From Rhynchopus sp. YZ270_cl-10 (taxonomy: Eukaryota; Euglenozoa; Diplonemea; Diplonemida; Diplonemidae): a stretch of DNA of 64,000 nt. Shown here one piece after another: positions 1-11,498 of the stretch. The notes below the pieces were generated by a model that saw nothing but the letters and a program-made list of their open reading frames with translations, was not told the origin of the DNA and ran no database searches. Both the position numbers and the translations under genes were made by a program. The stretch is taken from positions 744,001 to 808,000 of the forward strand of contig OZ037879.1 of assembly GCA_964035575.1 (NCBI GenBank), given 5' to 3'. The first letter of the stretch is position 1, and each line of letters starts with the position of its first letter.

Positions 1-726
1 TGGCTCCCGTCGGAATGGACCTGATAGGCTGCGGCAGAGTAGCGTTTCCATTTGTTAAGTGTCGGTGAGGCGTCTCCCGTTTGCGCGGGAATCATGAACC
101 CGCTGGTGGAAATGCTCATACCAAGGGCGCCTTCGGATTTGAGCTTTGGGGAGTAGCATTTCGCCTTCTTCGGTTTTTCACTGCTTCCCTCACTTTCTTC
201 ATCCTCCCGCACGTAGAAGTCGCTGTTCAAACTCGGCACCTCACTTTCCACAGGAGACGTTACCTCTAGCGACTTCGAATTAGGCGTAAAGTTCTCCAAC
301 TGCAAACCCCCAAAGTTGCTTACAGGGCGTACCGCCTCTCCAGCGCGGCTGTTCACCAACCGCTCACGGACACCCATCCTCTGAGGAAGTTCTCAGAAAA
401 AAGAAGCAGAAGCAGAAGGAAGAATGAATAACCGGGCTAAAGGAGTCTCTAATGTGTGTAAGAAACCCCCTCCACCAGAGGCCCCTCCTCCCCGGTTGTT
501 CTCCTGTTGGGGGGAGGAGGGGGGGTGTGGATGAGGGAGATGGTTGGGGGAGGGAGAATCTGACCTTCAGGATAATGATAAAGTGAAAGAAATTGAAGTT
601 TTTGTCACCGTGTTTATGTTTTCCATTGTATAAGTTCTGTGAGGTGTGCAACCTAACAAATACTGGAGATCCTAAACAAATTGCAGGCAATTTCTGTCAA
701 TGATTTCCTCTTCCTAATGCTTGGCA
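1..726. other. No gene recognised
   Basis: Only short, compositionally biased open frames occur here. There is a run of purine/pyrimidine-biased DNA (about 480-560, G-rich on the plus strand). I see no domain, splice structure or repeat that supports a gene. Confidence 0.4.
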
Positions 727-845
727 TATAATTGGGTGATCTAAGATCGTCTCCGTGAGACACTTAACAGGTTGTGAGAGTCTGTGAGAGCATACTGAGA
801 GCTAGTAAAAAAAAACTCTCTCCGTTCATAGATCACCCAATAATA
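727..845. mobile_element. Small inverted-repeat (MITE-like) element
   Basis: A 17-base sequence, TATAATTGGGTGATCTA at 727-743, returns inverted at 829-845 as TAGATCACCCAATAATA, one mismatch apart. The 119-bp segment has no coding capacity and could fold into a long hairpin. This suggests a non-autonomous DNA element; the family is not determined and no target duplication beyond the AT-rich ends can be defined. Confidence 0.55.
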
Positions 846-1157
846 GAACAAAACGGTGGGTTGGGGAAAACGCTTTTTTTTTTTTTTTGGAGGGGGAGCA
901 TATTACAGTGGGCAAGAGAGAAACAACCTTAGGGAAATCTCATTCAAGCCGGAAGGCACACAAAGCCATGGGAAGTTGTTAAAATCCCCAACAGCAGGTG
1001 TAAAAAAAGGGGAGAGAGAAAAAATGGGGGTGGCTGTAAAATAGTTTTGGGTAAATGAAAAAATGAAGAGAAAATATGGCATTTTTTTTAAAGATGAACC
1101 TAAGCCTCTGCGCAGGCTCCTAAAAGATTATATTTTTTTGGGAATACAAAATAAAAG

Positions 1158-1222
1158 CATTTCAACAAATGCATTTAATAAATTGAGAGCATAGGTATAG
1201 GGATCAAAAAAATGTTCCCATC
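1158..1222. repeat. Dispersed double-hairpin repeat (family D)
   Basis: This copy starts with a TTCAACAAATGC block, followed by AATAAATTGA and a GGGATC...GTTCCC hairpin. The same order recurs at 3019-3082 and 35724-35790, with a partial copy at 19004-19038. In the 35.7-kb copy the hairpins are better preserved: TGCTATCAATAAATTGATAGCA and GGGATC-loop-GATCCC. The copies are intergenic except the partial one, which lies in intron 2 of the BSD-domain gene. They look like two adjacent stem-loops moved as a unit. Confidence 0.6.
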
Positions 1223-1296
1223 CTTATTTTTTCAAAATAAAATAGAACGTAACTCTTAAATGGCTATCCTCCCACCCTGAACCCCCCTTAGGTATA

Positions 1297-1494
1297 CAGT
1301 GTGGACGAGTCGTCTACTCGCCTAAACTCGTTCTTGGGGTCTCAGCCCGAAAACTCGTCTTTTCACTCGTCTGTACTCGTCTCTTCGGCAAGTGCCTACA
1401 AAACGTACTCGTCTCAACTCGTCACGACGAGTAGAGACAAGTATTGGAGACAAGTATCGCCACTCGTCTCACTCGGCACGACTCGTCCGCACTG
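1297..1494. mobile_element. TA-flanked MITE with ACTCGTC repeats
   Basis: The 198-bp element begins CAGTGTGGACGAGTCGT and ends with the inverted copy ACGACTCGTCCGCACTG, one mismatch in 17 bases. It is flanked on both sides by TA (1295-1296 and 1495-1496). CAGT ends with a TA duplication are typical of Tc1/mariner-type elements. The interior contains about eight copies of ACTCGTC or its complement, like the subterminal transposase-binding repeats of other DNA elements. It has no coding capacity. Confidence 0.7.
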
Positions 1495-2164
1495 TATGCT
1501 TAGGGCTACCCATCCCGTACTTTTTCGTACCCTACGTCCTTTTTCATGGGACCTTCTCATCCCCCTTTCTTCATTATTCTTGTTTTCAACGTTCTTTCCC
1601 TCCCTTCCAAATTCTCTGTCCAAGCTGAACCTGTACAGGACGCGACTGATATAAAATAATGCCGAAAACAAAAATGTTTTGCAGTAGATGTCAATGAATC
1701 TTTTTTTTTCTCTATTTTCTGTTGTTTTTTTATTAGAAATAAATCATGATGGGAAGGAGAGATGGGGAGGCAGAGAGTGGAAACGTCTCTAGCAGGGGTA
1801 AGCAACCTCCTATGTGGGTGCTCGGGCCCGACCTGGTGGGGAATCAGACCTGGCCCAACTTTCCCAGCAAGGGGGTTCGCGTGCATCGGTGAAGAATAAT
1901 AATGGAAAAAAGGGGAGAAAAAAAAATAAGAAATTAAGAGCAGCCATGTCCCCCTGTTGAATCGGAGGGGGGAAATGGAAAAAGGGAAGAAAATTTGTTC
2001 GGATGAAGCCTCACGCACTTATCGCCTACACGATGGTAACTAATTTTACTTTGTGGTGTTACTTTGTCGTTTCACCGATTGGCTTACAACTGTGAAACCA
2101 AACGTAAACCCACAAAGCCACATCATTTACTTCACCGTCGTGTGGTCACCTTAATAAAATGGGG

Positions 2165-2260
2165 AATATTGAAATAAATATTTGGTGCTTCCCGGGGGGT
2201 ATGCATTTCTGTCCTCAGAGACTGTGAAATGCATACCCCACGGGAAGCACCAATATTGAA
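2165..2260. repeat. Long foldback hairpin
   Basis: Arms at about 2177-2209 and 2225-2256 are complementary over about 32 bases, with one substitution and one extra T, around a 15-base loop. The stem core is GGTGCTTCCCG...GTATGCATTTC. AATATTGAAA occurs just outside both arms (2165 and 2251), as a target duplication would. It is most likely a foldback transposable element. Confidence 0.55.
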
Positions 2261-2294
2261 AGATGTGTAGGCGTCCTTTTTCTTCTTCTTCTTT

Positions 2295-2350
2295 TGATAA
2301 ATTGTTGAGATTAGTGAGTAGTTGCCTCGGTAGTGTTGCCACAGCTATTA
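2295..2350 (+). repeat. Dispersed repeat family C
   Basis: This copy begins with GATAAATTGTTG and runs through GTAGTTGCCTCGGTAGTGTTG to AATCTCCA. Much better conserved copies lie at 31742-31803 and 41819-41882 (TTGCCTCGGTTGTGTTGCCA core, ending CTCCACT). The ends TGGAG and CTCCA are complementary in the 41.8-kb copy. No coding potential; function unknown. Confidence 0.55.
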
Positions 2351-3924
2351 ATCTCCATCCTTCTAATACTATTTTTTAATAGCTTCTTTCGAGAATCACG
2401 CAGAGTACATAACGTAACAAAATATGGGGTGATTTATTTTATTTTGTGGATGGGGGAGGAAAGTGGTGGTGAGCTAACCTGTCCACTAGCTGCATCGAAC
2501 ACCAACCATGGTTCTCGCAGCTATTGTCTTTTCGAAGTATTTTTTGAAAAGCAAAGACACACAGACACTGTCACCAACGCACACAGCGTTTTTTGCGAAG
2601 TCGAGGTGGGTGGGTGGATAGGAAGTGAGAACTGCGAATATGCAATGTGCTGTGTAACATCTATGAAGCAGAATATGAGGAACGACAAGAAAGACAGAGA
2701 AAGCATGAATGAGGGGCCCAGGAAGAAAAGGGGAAAAGGGGACAAGATGCATGACTATTCGATGCAGTTGACTGCGGTGTAAAATGAAGAAAACTTGAAA
2801 GATTGAATGTGCCTCATAAGAAAAAGAAAGCAAAAACTGGCCCCCTTTTCTGCTCCCAAGGTGCTACTAAAGGTGAACACGAGAGACAACATGAGAAAAA
2901 AGGAGAGAGAGAAAGAGAAATAGTTGTTCAGATGATCTAAGCTCCACAGACGACTTAGTCACCCAGGCAAATCGTTTCGTATTTTCTAGAAGGGACAATA
3001 TTTTAGCATAAAAAAAAGTATTTCAACAAATGCATTCAATAAATTGATAGCATAGGAGGAGGGATCAATAAAAATGTTCCCGTCTTTCTTTTAAAACAAA
3101 ACAAAAAAACAAAAAAAAAAAAAACCAACTGATACGCTTGTTCTCCCCTTAACAGAAAAACTATACCAAAGTGTGACACAACCAGACAGCATGGAAATGC
3201 AAGAATCGCTGTGATATATTCTTCAAACCCTTTTTAAATTTTTCACCTTTTGGTGCACGCAGGATGTGTACCACTACCCTTTTTCATGCTCAATAATGGG
3301 TTCTGTACTCAAATATCACCCAAAAAAGGCTTAGAGAAGAAAAAAACCTCCCAGAACGACAACACTCAATCCCGAAAGAGCGCAGAAGTACTGAGGAATT
3401 CTGGTAAAAGACATCCCCCCTTTCTGTTTTTCTATTGTAATCCCAGGAAGGGAAATAGGTATATTGTGTCCAAGGGGGGAGGAGGGAGATATTTGAAATA
3501 AGGGGGGCGAAAATAAAAAACAACACGACACATGTTTAAGAAGACAGAGAAATCATGCATGAGGGGCCCAGGAAGAAAAGGGGAAAAAGGAGAAAAGAGG
3601 ACAAGATGCAGGATCCATTCGATGCAGTTGACTGCGGTGTAAAAAATAAGAAAAAAAAAAATTTATAAGATGACCCTAAGCCTCTGCTTCGTCACCTTTA
3701 TCACACACAAGAAAAAAAAATAGAAACCTTGTAATGTGTCTCGTACACATACATCCAGTTCTTAAGGGCGAGGTGCGAGGTTGCACATTTTCCCTCCCTC
3801 CCCAGGTAAAGTGGTTAAAGAAACGTGATGCCTAAAGAAAGGCAGGATTGAAATCGAAGGCTGAATTTACTTTAGACAGAACCTTCTTTAACCACCATTT
3901 TTTTTGTTGTTGCCTCTACCGGAT

Positions 3925-6900
3925 TCACGACACACTACCCTGCACAGCTGGTCTAGCATATCGACCGAACGAGTTTTTTCTCCGTGGTGGCTGTGGGTGG
4001 TGCCCCCCAGTCTCGTCCCCTCCTTCGGTAACGCTTTTCTGGGCCGTCCTGAGAAAGAATTATATTTCACATCATTACAACATATATGCGAATCACGCCT
4101 AGACAGTACTTTGAACCTGACAATAAACCCCACCACATCTTAATGTACACACTCTGTTGATTCTAAAACGGGGTGGGGGAAAAAAATCGCGAATAGAAAA
4201 ATGGGGGAGATGTTGAAAAGTTGGAACGCTTCCTCACCCAGATATCACAAATATTTACACCGCATAATATATTTCTGTTCCCCAAATAACTAAGACCCAG
4301 ACTTAGACGTCGGTTTAGGCAAAAAAAAGTCGCCCGGGTTTTGAAAAAAAAAGGTTTTTCGCAAAAAAAAACAAAAAGACATACGTTGTCTTATCCCGGT
4401 GTTTGCGGGAGGCGAACATCAGGCTGTCCTTACGAAGCAATGGGGAGGTGCCTTGCTTTGACTCAGACTTATGGCGCTTGGCGGGACATTCGAGGAGCTT
4501 CTCTGGTGGCGTTTTTGCGTTTGTGAGGTGATCTATTTTGGAGTAGACTTCTGAGTAGGTCGCAACGGGCATGATGGATGGCTTGCCTGACAGCTCTGTG
4601 TGGGGTGGGGTGGGCTTGCTGCCGGACGCTTCACAGAGCGCCATGTAGTGGCTCAGCAGCTTTACACGGAAGGTATCCAACGTGGCTAGCGCTAGACGCG
4701 CCTTTTCGATCTCCTCTGGCATCTCCTCTGCCTGCCGTGCCACGATCTTGCGGTGGTTCTTCTCTGCCACCTCTTTGTCCTCCTCACTCACCTCCGCCAA
4801 GATCTCCTTCAACACAGGGAACCTCTCGCACAGCCCCGCATCAAACAGAGTATGGCTCGCAGCACCAAACAGCTCCTTGCAACAAACCGGGTGTGCCTTC
4901 ATCGCAAAGAAGGCGCCCAAAATCGCGGAGGTTAACAAACTGTTTCGCATATTACCTTGCAGGAAGAGGTCGACGACAGGCGTGAAGTACTGCCCCGAGG
5001 CGTAGCGGCGTATGAGATTGCTGTTGGAAAGGCTAATGATGCATCGATGCAGGCGTATGATCGTTGCGAGGAGGTGCGGGCAGCGGGCATGCGTCTGCAT
5101 CAGCTGCGCCAGGCAGCCGGACTTCAAATCCATCACGCCACTGGTGATGAGGTACGTCGCTATCTCCTTCTTGACAAGAATACGCCATTGGCTTTCTACC
5201 TCGCAGATCTGCGATGAATTTTGTTTTTTTTCTTCAATTAAACATCCCTAGACTAAAACTGACATTTCATGATTTAGAGAGAGAGAGAAGAAACATTTAC
5301 ATCCTGTGGATGTCTGAGACAATCAATAAATATTATACCATTATGAACACCCCTCCCTGAGTTCGTAAAAAGAGAAAAAACAAAGTAATATGAACCTAAG
5401 CCAGGCTTACCTTTTCTCTGAGGGGGTTTGAGCAAAATGAGGTGTGAAAAATTGATAAATGAATGGGGAAATGTGACAGTAAAAAAAAAAAAACGTACCT
5501 CGACACTCTCCCGTTCAAGATGTCTTCCGAGGAGCGACGTGACGTTGTAGATCTGATCTACCGACGCCTTGGTCAGCTTCTTCAGGATGTAGGGGAGCGC
5601 GAACTTCACAATGCAGTTCAGGATGGTGCTATCGAGGTCGGAGATGGCTGTGACGGGGGGGGCTCCTGTGGCATCGAGTTTCGCGTAGTTGGCTGTCAGC
5701 AATTTATCCAAAACATCAATCACATGCTCAGAAGTCTCGGGCGGTGCTGGATACGCAACCACAGACTTTGCGAGGATGAGGAACAGCTCTGGCTTCGTTT
5801 CACTCCCACCCTTCGCATCCGGAGCACCTGCTAGACAGAGTTTCAACGCATCGCCGCTGGTACAAGGATGTGGTCCGCCCCCTACAGAATATTCCAGCAA
5901 TTTCGCGGCCTCAACATCACCATTATCCAACCCCTTAAACAGCGCAAGAAACAACCCAAACCTTGACAGTTCCGTACACAGATCGACTCCCTGCAAGAAG
6001 GAGGCCTCCCCAAGGTGGAATAACTCATTGAGGAAGGAGTATCGCGTTGCGTTTGCATCGCATTTTGTAGCTAGCGACTTAAAAAGCTGTGTAACAAAAA
6101 CCGAGTCTTTGATGATCAAGGAGACCAACACGATTTGGTTTTGTTGCACCATTTCCTTCATGGCGACGATGCATTCCTCCCAATCCCCTCCAGCGGCAAT
6201 ACAATTCTGTGCGGACGGGATCGGCACGCTGTTGACCGAGGCCGGAATTATGATATGATTAATCCAATAATCCGCACGCCCCGTTTGGTAGATGCGCGAC
6301 AACACCTCTTTCGATTTAAACTTCCCCACGATTTTATGATGCGCTACCCCAGAGCCAAAACTCCTTGTATGCATCCATTTTGACATAACAGAGTCATCCC
6401 ATGGAGGTTTTCCTTCTAATAATTCCGGAGAAACCTGACCGGTAAACTCCGCAGGAAGCTGAGTGGAAGTGAACGAAGGTGGTGACGACGTTGTGACCAA
6501 GATATAATCCAAAAGCATCAGATAATGCGACCAGAGGTTCACATCTGCGGTGACGGAGGCAAGAATCTTGGTCGAGCCTGCTTGGAGCACTGTCGCAAGC
6601 ATTGATTCGATGAGGTGTACTGTGGTGTGGAGCGCTTCATTCTGCACCAAAGGGTCCAGCACGCCAATCCAATGGAAAAACCCAAGCAGCTGATCCACCA
6701 TACCCGACCGCATTACCCAAGACGACAACGTAGGCAGAGACGCCTTCAGCTGTTCAATCAACCCCGCAATGTCCTTCAACGACTCGCACGTTAAAGTGGT
6801 AGGGAGCTTAGGCGTCTTCGTATGCGCAACAATCGCAATGCGCTCGCGCACCCTCTGACACAAAAAGTCCTGGTCAAACGACAGCGCCTTCTCAATGTTG

Positions 6901-7429
6901 TCTACCTTCGACCAAAACGTAATCCCGCACTCCCCTTCAATGGTGTAAGTCGTGTCCGGTGTGATGGGCTCCTTCATGAGAATATTACTTCCATCTGCAA
7001 CCTGCAGGAACGGCTCTACACCAGCAATCTGCGATGAGGTTTTGGTTGAATTTTTTCAACAAAAAAAAAAACTTTTTAACATTAACATAAGCCCCTAGAC
7101 AACATTAATATCCCATAATCCGGTGTGTGGACAATGCTCGGTACTATAAGATGCACAAAGAAACTTCAGCTCGCCTGGGGTGTGGCTGACGCCATGGGGA
7201 AAAAAACAGATTGATCAACTAAACCAACAGAAGGAGTAAGATGATCACCCATGGTCAGAAAAAAAATTTAAAGAAACTGAATTGGGGTTTGGGGGGGGGG
7301 GGGAGCTCGAAAACGAAGACATACAACAGTTACCAAACCACATCCGTGATCCTCCCAAGACCCCAGGCCACTGTCGAAGTGGTACACCTGCACCTCCGGC
7401 ACTTCGCTGTCATCATCGGATTCGCGCAT
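3925..7429 (-). CDS. PP4R3/SMEK-type protein phosphatase 4 regulatory subunit
   Basis: Four exons: 7429-7325, 7028-5499, 5208-4385 and 4048-3925, giving about 860 residues, close to the 820-850 of animal SMEK proteins. Donors are GTATGT, GTACGT, GTATGT; acceptors GCAG, GCAG, TCAG; phases 0, 0, 2. Residues 1-110 resemble the PH/EVH1-like domain (VQVYHFDSGLGSWEDHGCG, then ITFWSKVDNIEKALSF). A SMK-1 (DUF625) helical-repeat region follows, with the characteristic SRIYQTGRADYWINHIIIP. The tail is polar and basic, with PAKRHK and RRKNSFGRYA. Family members bring substrates to the PP4 catalytic subunit in DNA repair and signalling. TTGCAG four bases before the ATG fits a spliced-leader acceptor. Exon 4 is chosen by frame and acceptor only and is the least certain part. 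Confidence 0.85.
5390..5412 (+). repeat. Degenerate family A hairpin in PP4R3 intron 2
   Basis: ATGAACCTAAGCCAGGCTTACC resembles the dispersed family A hairpin (see 15884-15920) with a shortened loop. It lies inside the intron between the second and third exons, so the repeat is not confined to intergenic DNA. Confidence 0.45.
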
Positions 7430-7792
7430 TTAACTGCAACACTTTGCGCTCATCCACCTTGCACTCTGCATAAAAGGAGTAAACCTGATCAACGTACAGA
7501 CACACTGCGTATCAGACGCAGCCACAATCAAGATCCTTCCTTTGCCAGCCTTTTAACGAATGCAACAAAACCCCCACTATGGAAAACCAGTAGGGGGATA
7601 GAGCCCCGCAAATATGCCCTAATCAAAAACCCTTTTTTGTGTGTGTGACTCTGTAATGTGATTGTTATGTTTCCCCAAAAAAAGCGCAAAAAAAAATCTG
7701 AAAAAATTGCGGAAAAACCCCCCTCGAGCGCAAAGATCTGCCCTGAAGCTTTACAAGTAGTTTAAGCTATGTAGGTATTTAAAAAAAATGAT

Positions 7793-7860
7793 AGTTATTG
7801 ATGCAGGCACCCTCCGACTGACCCACAAAAACGATGCTAGCCATCCGGATGAAGACACCA
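7793..7860 (+). repeat. Dispersed repeat family E
   Basis: Core ATGCAGGCACC(C)TCCGACTGACCCAC, then ACGATGC and GGATGAA. Other copies: 57606-57668 and 62331-62385 (both preceded by AAAAGGTGAAGTTAT) and a shorter one at 11280-11325. Related but diverged copies with GTGCAAACGCCTC are at 8066-8110 and 57185-57235. All are outside coding exons. Confidence 0.6.
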
Positions 7861-8283
7861 ATACTCTGCGGCAAACAAAAGAAGGTGGAAAAAAAATCGT
7901 TTTTTTTTTTTTTTTTTTTTTTTTGTTTGTAACATTTCTAAAGGGTGAGTGGGGGAGGTGGGAGTAAGGAAGGGGGTGAGTAGGGTGGGGGAGAAGATGC
8001 TTAAGGTAGTGAGTGGTACTGCAAAGAGGACAACTCCTAGTCATGAACCAAAGATTACCCTCTAAAGAAAAAAGTGAAGTTGATAGTGCAAACGCCTCTT
8101 GGGACGCAGACACGGGGGAAAAAGAACAGAGATTTATATACCATAGTAGAACTGAGGCTGAACCTCAGTTTTGAAAAAAAAAAAAAAACTTTTGCAGATT
8201 TGGAAAAAAAAGTTTTTCGCATTTTTTGGGGAACTGGGTTGCTGACCGCACCATGAAATCCCGTACCATACAGTCTGTACCCA

Positions 8284-8445
8284 ATTTTTTTTGCCTGCGG
8301 CGCCATTTTTCCTTTTTTGCTCCGCAAAAAAGGGTTCGTTGAGTGACTCTGTGGTGTAAAAGGCTAGATTTTTACACCGTACCCCAATTTTTTTTCGCCT
8401 GCGGCGCCATATTATATTATTTTTTTTTGCTTCGCAAAAAAAATT
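8284..8445 (+). repeat. Dispersed repeat family H (two GC hairpins)
   Basis: The order is TTTTTTTGCCTGCGGCGCCA, a TTTTTTGC-TCC-GCAAAAAA hairpin, GAGTGACTCTG, GGTGTAAAA and TTTTACACCGTACCC, then a second GCCTGCGGCGCCA. The same order recurs at 23066-23190 inside the hAT-like element. Self-complementary GCGCC-TGC-GGCGC motifs also occur at 21786, 22323 and 43217. Confidence 0.6.
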
Positions 8446-8944
8446 GAGTCATGAGTCCTGATATGGGTGAAAAATTGCATCCGGGTGCCCTTTTATGCAC
8501 TCCTCCTGAAGGGGTGAAAGGTGCTGTGAATGCTACCTTGCGTGCTGGAGTCAGGCATAGTGCATGTGGGACCTGCTGGTGCCCTAGACAGTGAAGCCCC
8601 CTGGGCTAGTACAATGATGATACTTCAATCTGAAGTCCATTTCTTCAAAAAAGCCCCTCCGTGCCTGCAGCCCCCTCAGGAATAGCAACCTCACTTTTTT
8701 TGCACTTTTGGTAAGGAAAAAATCGTATATAAATCCCTGAAAAAGAAGAAAGAAAAAAAACAAAAATAAATTTCGAAATACACACATACTGTCTCACGTC
8801 TCCACTATTCGTTACCGAGTGGGAACAAAAAAAAATAGGGAAAAGTCACTTAGTGCCCAAGTTTGTTGTACCCATTTAGGATAATACCCAGTGGGTATTA
8901 TCCTAAATTATTTGGGTATTATCCTAAATTATTTTGGGTATTAT

Positions 8945-9076
8945 GGGTACTGGGTACTGGGTACTGGGTACTGGGTACTGGGTACTGGGTACTGGGTACT
9001 GGGTACTGGGTACTGGGTACTGGGTACTGGGTACTGGGTACTGGGTACTGGGTACTGGGTACTGGGTACTGGGTAC
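8945..9076 (+). repeat. GGGTACT heptamer array, about 19 copies
   Basis: Nearly perfect tandem heptamers. They lie immediately inside the left inverted repeat of the 8853-10864 element, so they are probably part of that element rather than an independent microsatellite. Confidence 0.95.
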
Positions 9077-10593
9077 CCAGAGAAGGCACCTTGACAGCAG
9101 CGAAGGCGCAAGACAAGGTATGTAAATATGTTAACTTTATGGTGAATATTCAACAAAGTAAGGCCGTCGACTCGTATTTCCTCCAAAAAGTCTCCAGAAC
9201 AATATTTTACACCCTCAGGCCAACTTATTTTTTAAAGAAATCACCTTCTTTAAATTCCCCACCACTCACAACTTCACTTTTAAACAGGTATCGCGAGTGC
9301 AACATCGAGAACCAACTGTGCAGAACGAGCGAACATATGGGGTGGAAAGGGGGGTGGGAACACTCTGTCAGTCACTGCTATTGCCATTAACCCAGGGAGC
9401 ATAGCTAGTGCAAGAAATTCGACTTTGGAAACCTTCCGGAAAGTCTGTCCTCTGCTCGCGGAGGACGAGGCACAAGAAAATATTGCGTTCCCCCAGAAAA
9501 CCAGTGCACATTTCACACTCCTTGTGGGTAGTCTTGTTGCCTTTTTTGTCGAGTAATTTTGGCCCAGGCATGCTCTTGAAGCATGACAATTTAGTGTGTA
9601 TGGGGCAGGGTGTTGTTTTGTTCTGAATTCTCTTTGTTATAACATCTAAGTCAATCGCGGGTGGTGGTTTGTGTAGCGTGAGGCACTCTTTTTAGCAAAC
9701 TTCCTGCGGCTGCTAAAGTGTTATTTCTTCGGATTTAACAACGTACAGCGTAACATAGTGGTTTAGCCTGGTCGACACAACCTTTGATAGATACGGGATA
9801 ACCAACCCCCTTCGACCCCTCGTGGGTTCACTGAACAAGCCCTGGTGGTAGTTAAACGCGATTGACATTTACATTCCTAGAGATGAAAGAACAAGATAAC
9901 ACTTCTGTACCCGCGCATCAAAATTGTGGAAAACTTTGCACCCCAAACACCCTCAACAACGCCCGCCAAAAGGCGCCCCTTGTTGCTGGGAGTTGTTCTC
10001 ATGTTTGATACCTGCACAGCGGGCATTCCTCTGAGTCCAACGCATGTTTGGCCTGTCTGCGGCGTTGTACTTCAGGTGCACGAAGACAGGGTCTGGTGGT
10101 AAATTTTGCGTAGTGTCGCATTCCCTCATGTGTGGGTCACTCACACTTGGCGGTCATGTGCCACTGCGTGGGTCTGGGAATTTGGGTACCTGGGTACAGG
10201 AAATTTGTTGTGGAAGACATCAACCACCATGCATTGAGGAGGGTAAGACAGTGTTCGCAGTTTCTACCTGATAGCATTACAACATTTAACTTCTCCACGG
10301 GGGTCTTGGGCCGTTCACTCGGTTCTACCTTGACTACCGGAAGATATTCTTGAGGCCTTTTTGGTCTCTAGAATATCCGGTCTTCCCGAACGGAGGCACA
10401 CTTTGTGTGTTACTACGACCTGGCAATTTCCAGCAGTAGGTTAAGTAATCTTTCTTGTAAATTGTTGGATCATTATCTCCTCAGTGCATGAATGCCCCAC
10501 GTGACTGGACACTTTTGTGTTTGTCATGTGGAGCTGTGGTTGCTCTTTCACGACTTTTTTCCTGTTCCTGGGTACCTGTTCCTGGACCTGGAC

Positions 10594-10786
10594 CTGGGTA
10601 TCTGGGTACCTGGGTACCTGGGTACCTGGGTACCTGGGTACCTGGGTACCTGGGTACCTGGGTACCTGGGTACCTGGGTACCTGGGTACCTGGGTACCTG
10701 GGTACCTGGGTACCTGGGTACCTGGGTACCTGGGTACCTGGGTACCTGGGTACCTGGGTACCTGGGTACCTGGGTACCTGGGTACC
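10594..10786 (+). repeat. GGGTACCT octamer array, about 24 copies
   Basis: Nearly perfect tandem octamers beside three inverted heptamers (AGTACCC) and the right inverted repeat of the same element. The unit differs from the left-hand heptamer by one added C, suggesting a shared origin. Stray GGGTACCTGGGTAC at about 10187 may be an older fragment. Confidence 0.95.
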
Positions 10787-10864
10787 CAGTACCCAGTACC
10801 CAAAAATAATTTAGGATAATACCCACTGGGTATTATCCTAAATGGGTACTAGAAACTTGGGTAC

Positions 10865-11498
10865 TAGCCTAATTACCCCAAAAAAATATGCTCTCGAAAG
10901 GGGGTGAATCAATCTAATTTTTTTTTCAAATTTGTTTATTTATTGTTTGAACTGAAGCACTTTTTTGTGCCCCTATTTTTTTTCGTTTTCGTTCTGATCT
11001 ATTTGGGTATTTGAAACAAGCCTTTTTTTATTCTTGCAGCAAAAAAAAACAAAAAACAAATTAAAAATAAATCGGATTTCTAACAAATTTGCACAACCGC
11101 CTCCCCACACTGCAAAAATACATCTCCTTTTTGTTCCCTTTGAAATCTTGATTATTAATGCAGATTGCTTTGAAGGGGCTTGCTTTATTGTAGACACAAA
11201 CAAAAGAAAAGTTTATCAGATGAACCTAAGCCTCTCGTGTTTAGTCACCTGAACAAAAAAAAAGGGGGGGAAATGTAGTACACCTCCGACTGACCCACGT
11301 CGTCAGCCCCGGATGAAAGCGCAAAGAAAGATAAATTGAAAGTGTAAACACATTCACCCTACATCGACGGACGCAATATTTTTTTTTTGTTCATTACAAA
11401 TCAACCACCTATTTCCCCCCCTCCACATTACTTCTCTGTCCTTTTTTTCTCAAATTTATTTACCTCCTCCCTCCTCCCTCCCTCCTCCCCCCTTTCGC
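10865..11498. other. Intergenic DNA with one family A hairpin
   Basis: AT-rich and homopolymer-rich sequence without a credible gene. A family A hairpin lies at about 11217-11251 (GATGAACCTAAGCCTCTCGT...TTAGTCACC), followed by a short family E copy at 11280-11325. A pyrimidine-rich stretch at 11400-11500 precedes the 3' end of the TRIM-like gene. Confidence 0.5.

Larger units (their letters stand above)
8853..10864. mobile_element. 2.0-kb TA-flanked inverted-repeat element with satellites
   Basis: The ends are inverted copies over about 75 bases: GTGCCCAAGTTTGTTGTACC on the left and GTACCCAAGTTTCTAGTACC on the complement of the right, both followed by CATTTAGGATAATACCC. TA stands on both sides (8851-8852, 10865-10866). 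Just inside the left end is an array of about 19 GGGTACT units. Just inside the right end are three inverted heptamers and then about 24 GGGTACCT octamers. About 1.5 kb between the arrays has no recognisable gene. The structure suggests a large non-autonomous DNA transposon. Confidence 0.7.

Noticed and set aside
8945-9076. GGGTACT array considered as an interstitial telomere
   Set aside because: Euglenozoan telomeres are TTAGGG; this array lies inside a TA-flanked element and is better explained by that.
8863-9390. WVLGTGY and related repeat proteins
   Set aside because: Produced by the GGGTACT array inside an inverted-repeat element; all frames and both strands are open equally.
10441-10826. 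VPGYLGTW/YPGTQVPR repeat proteins
   Set aside because: Produced by the GGGTACCT octamer array, not a gene.
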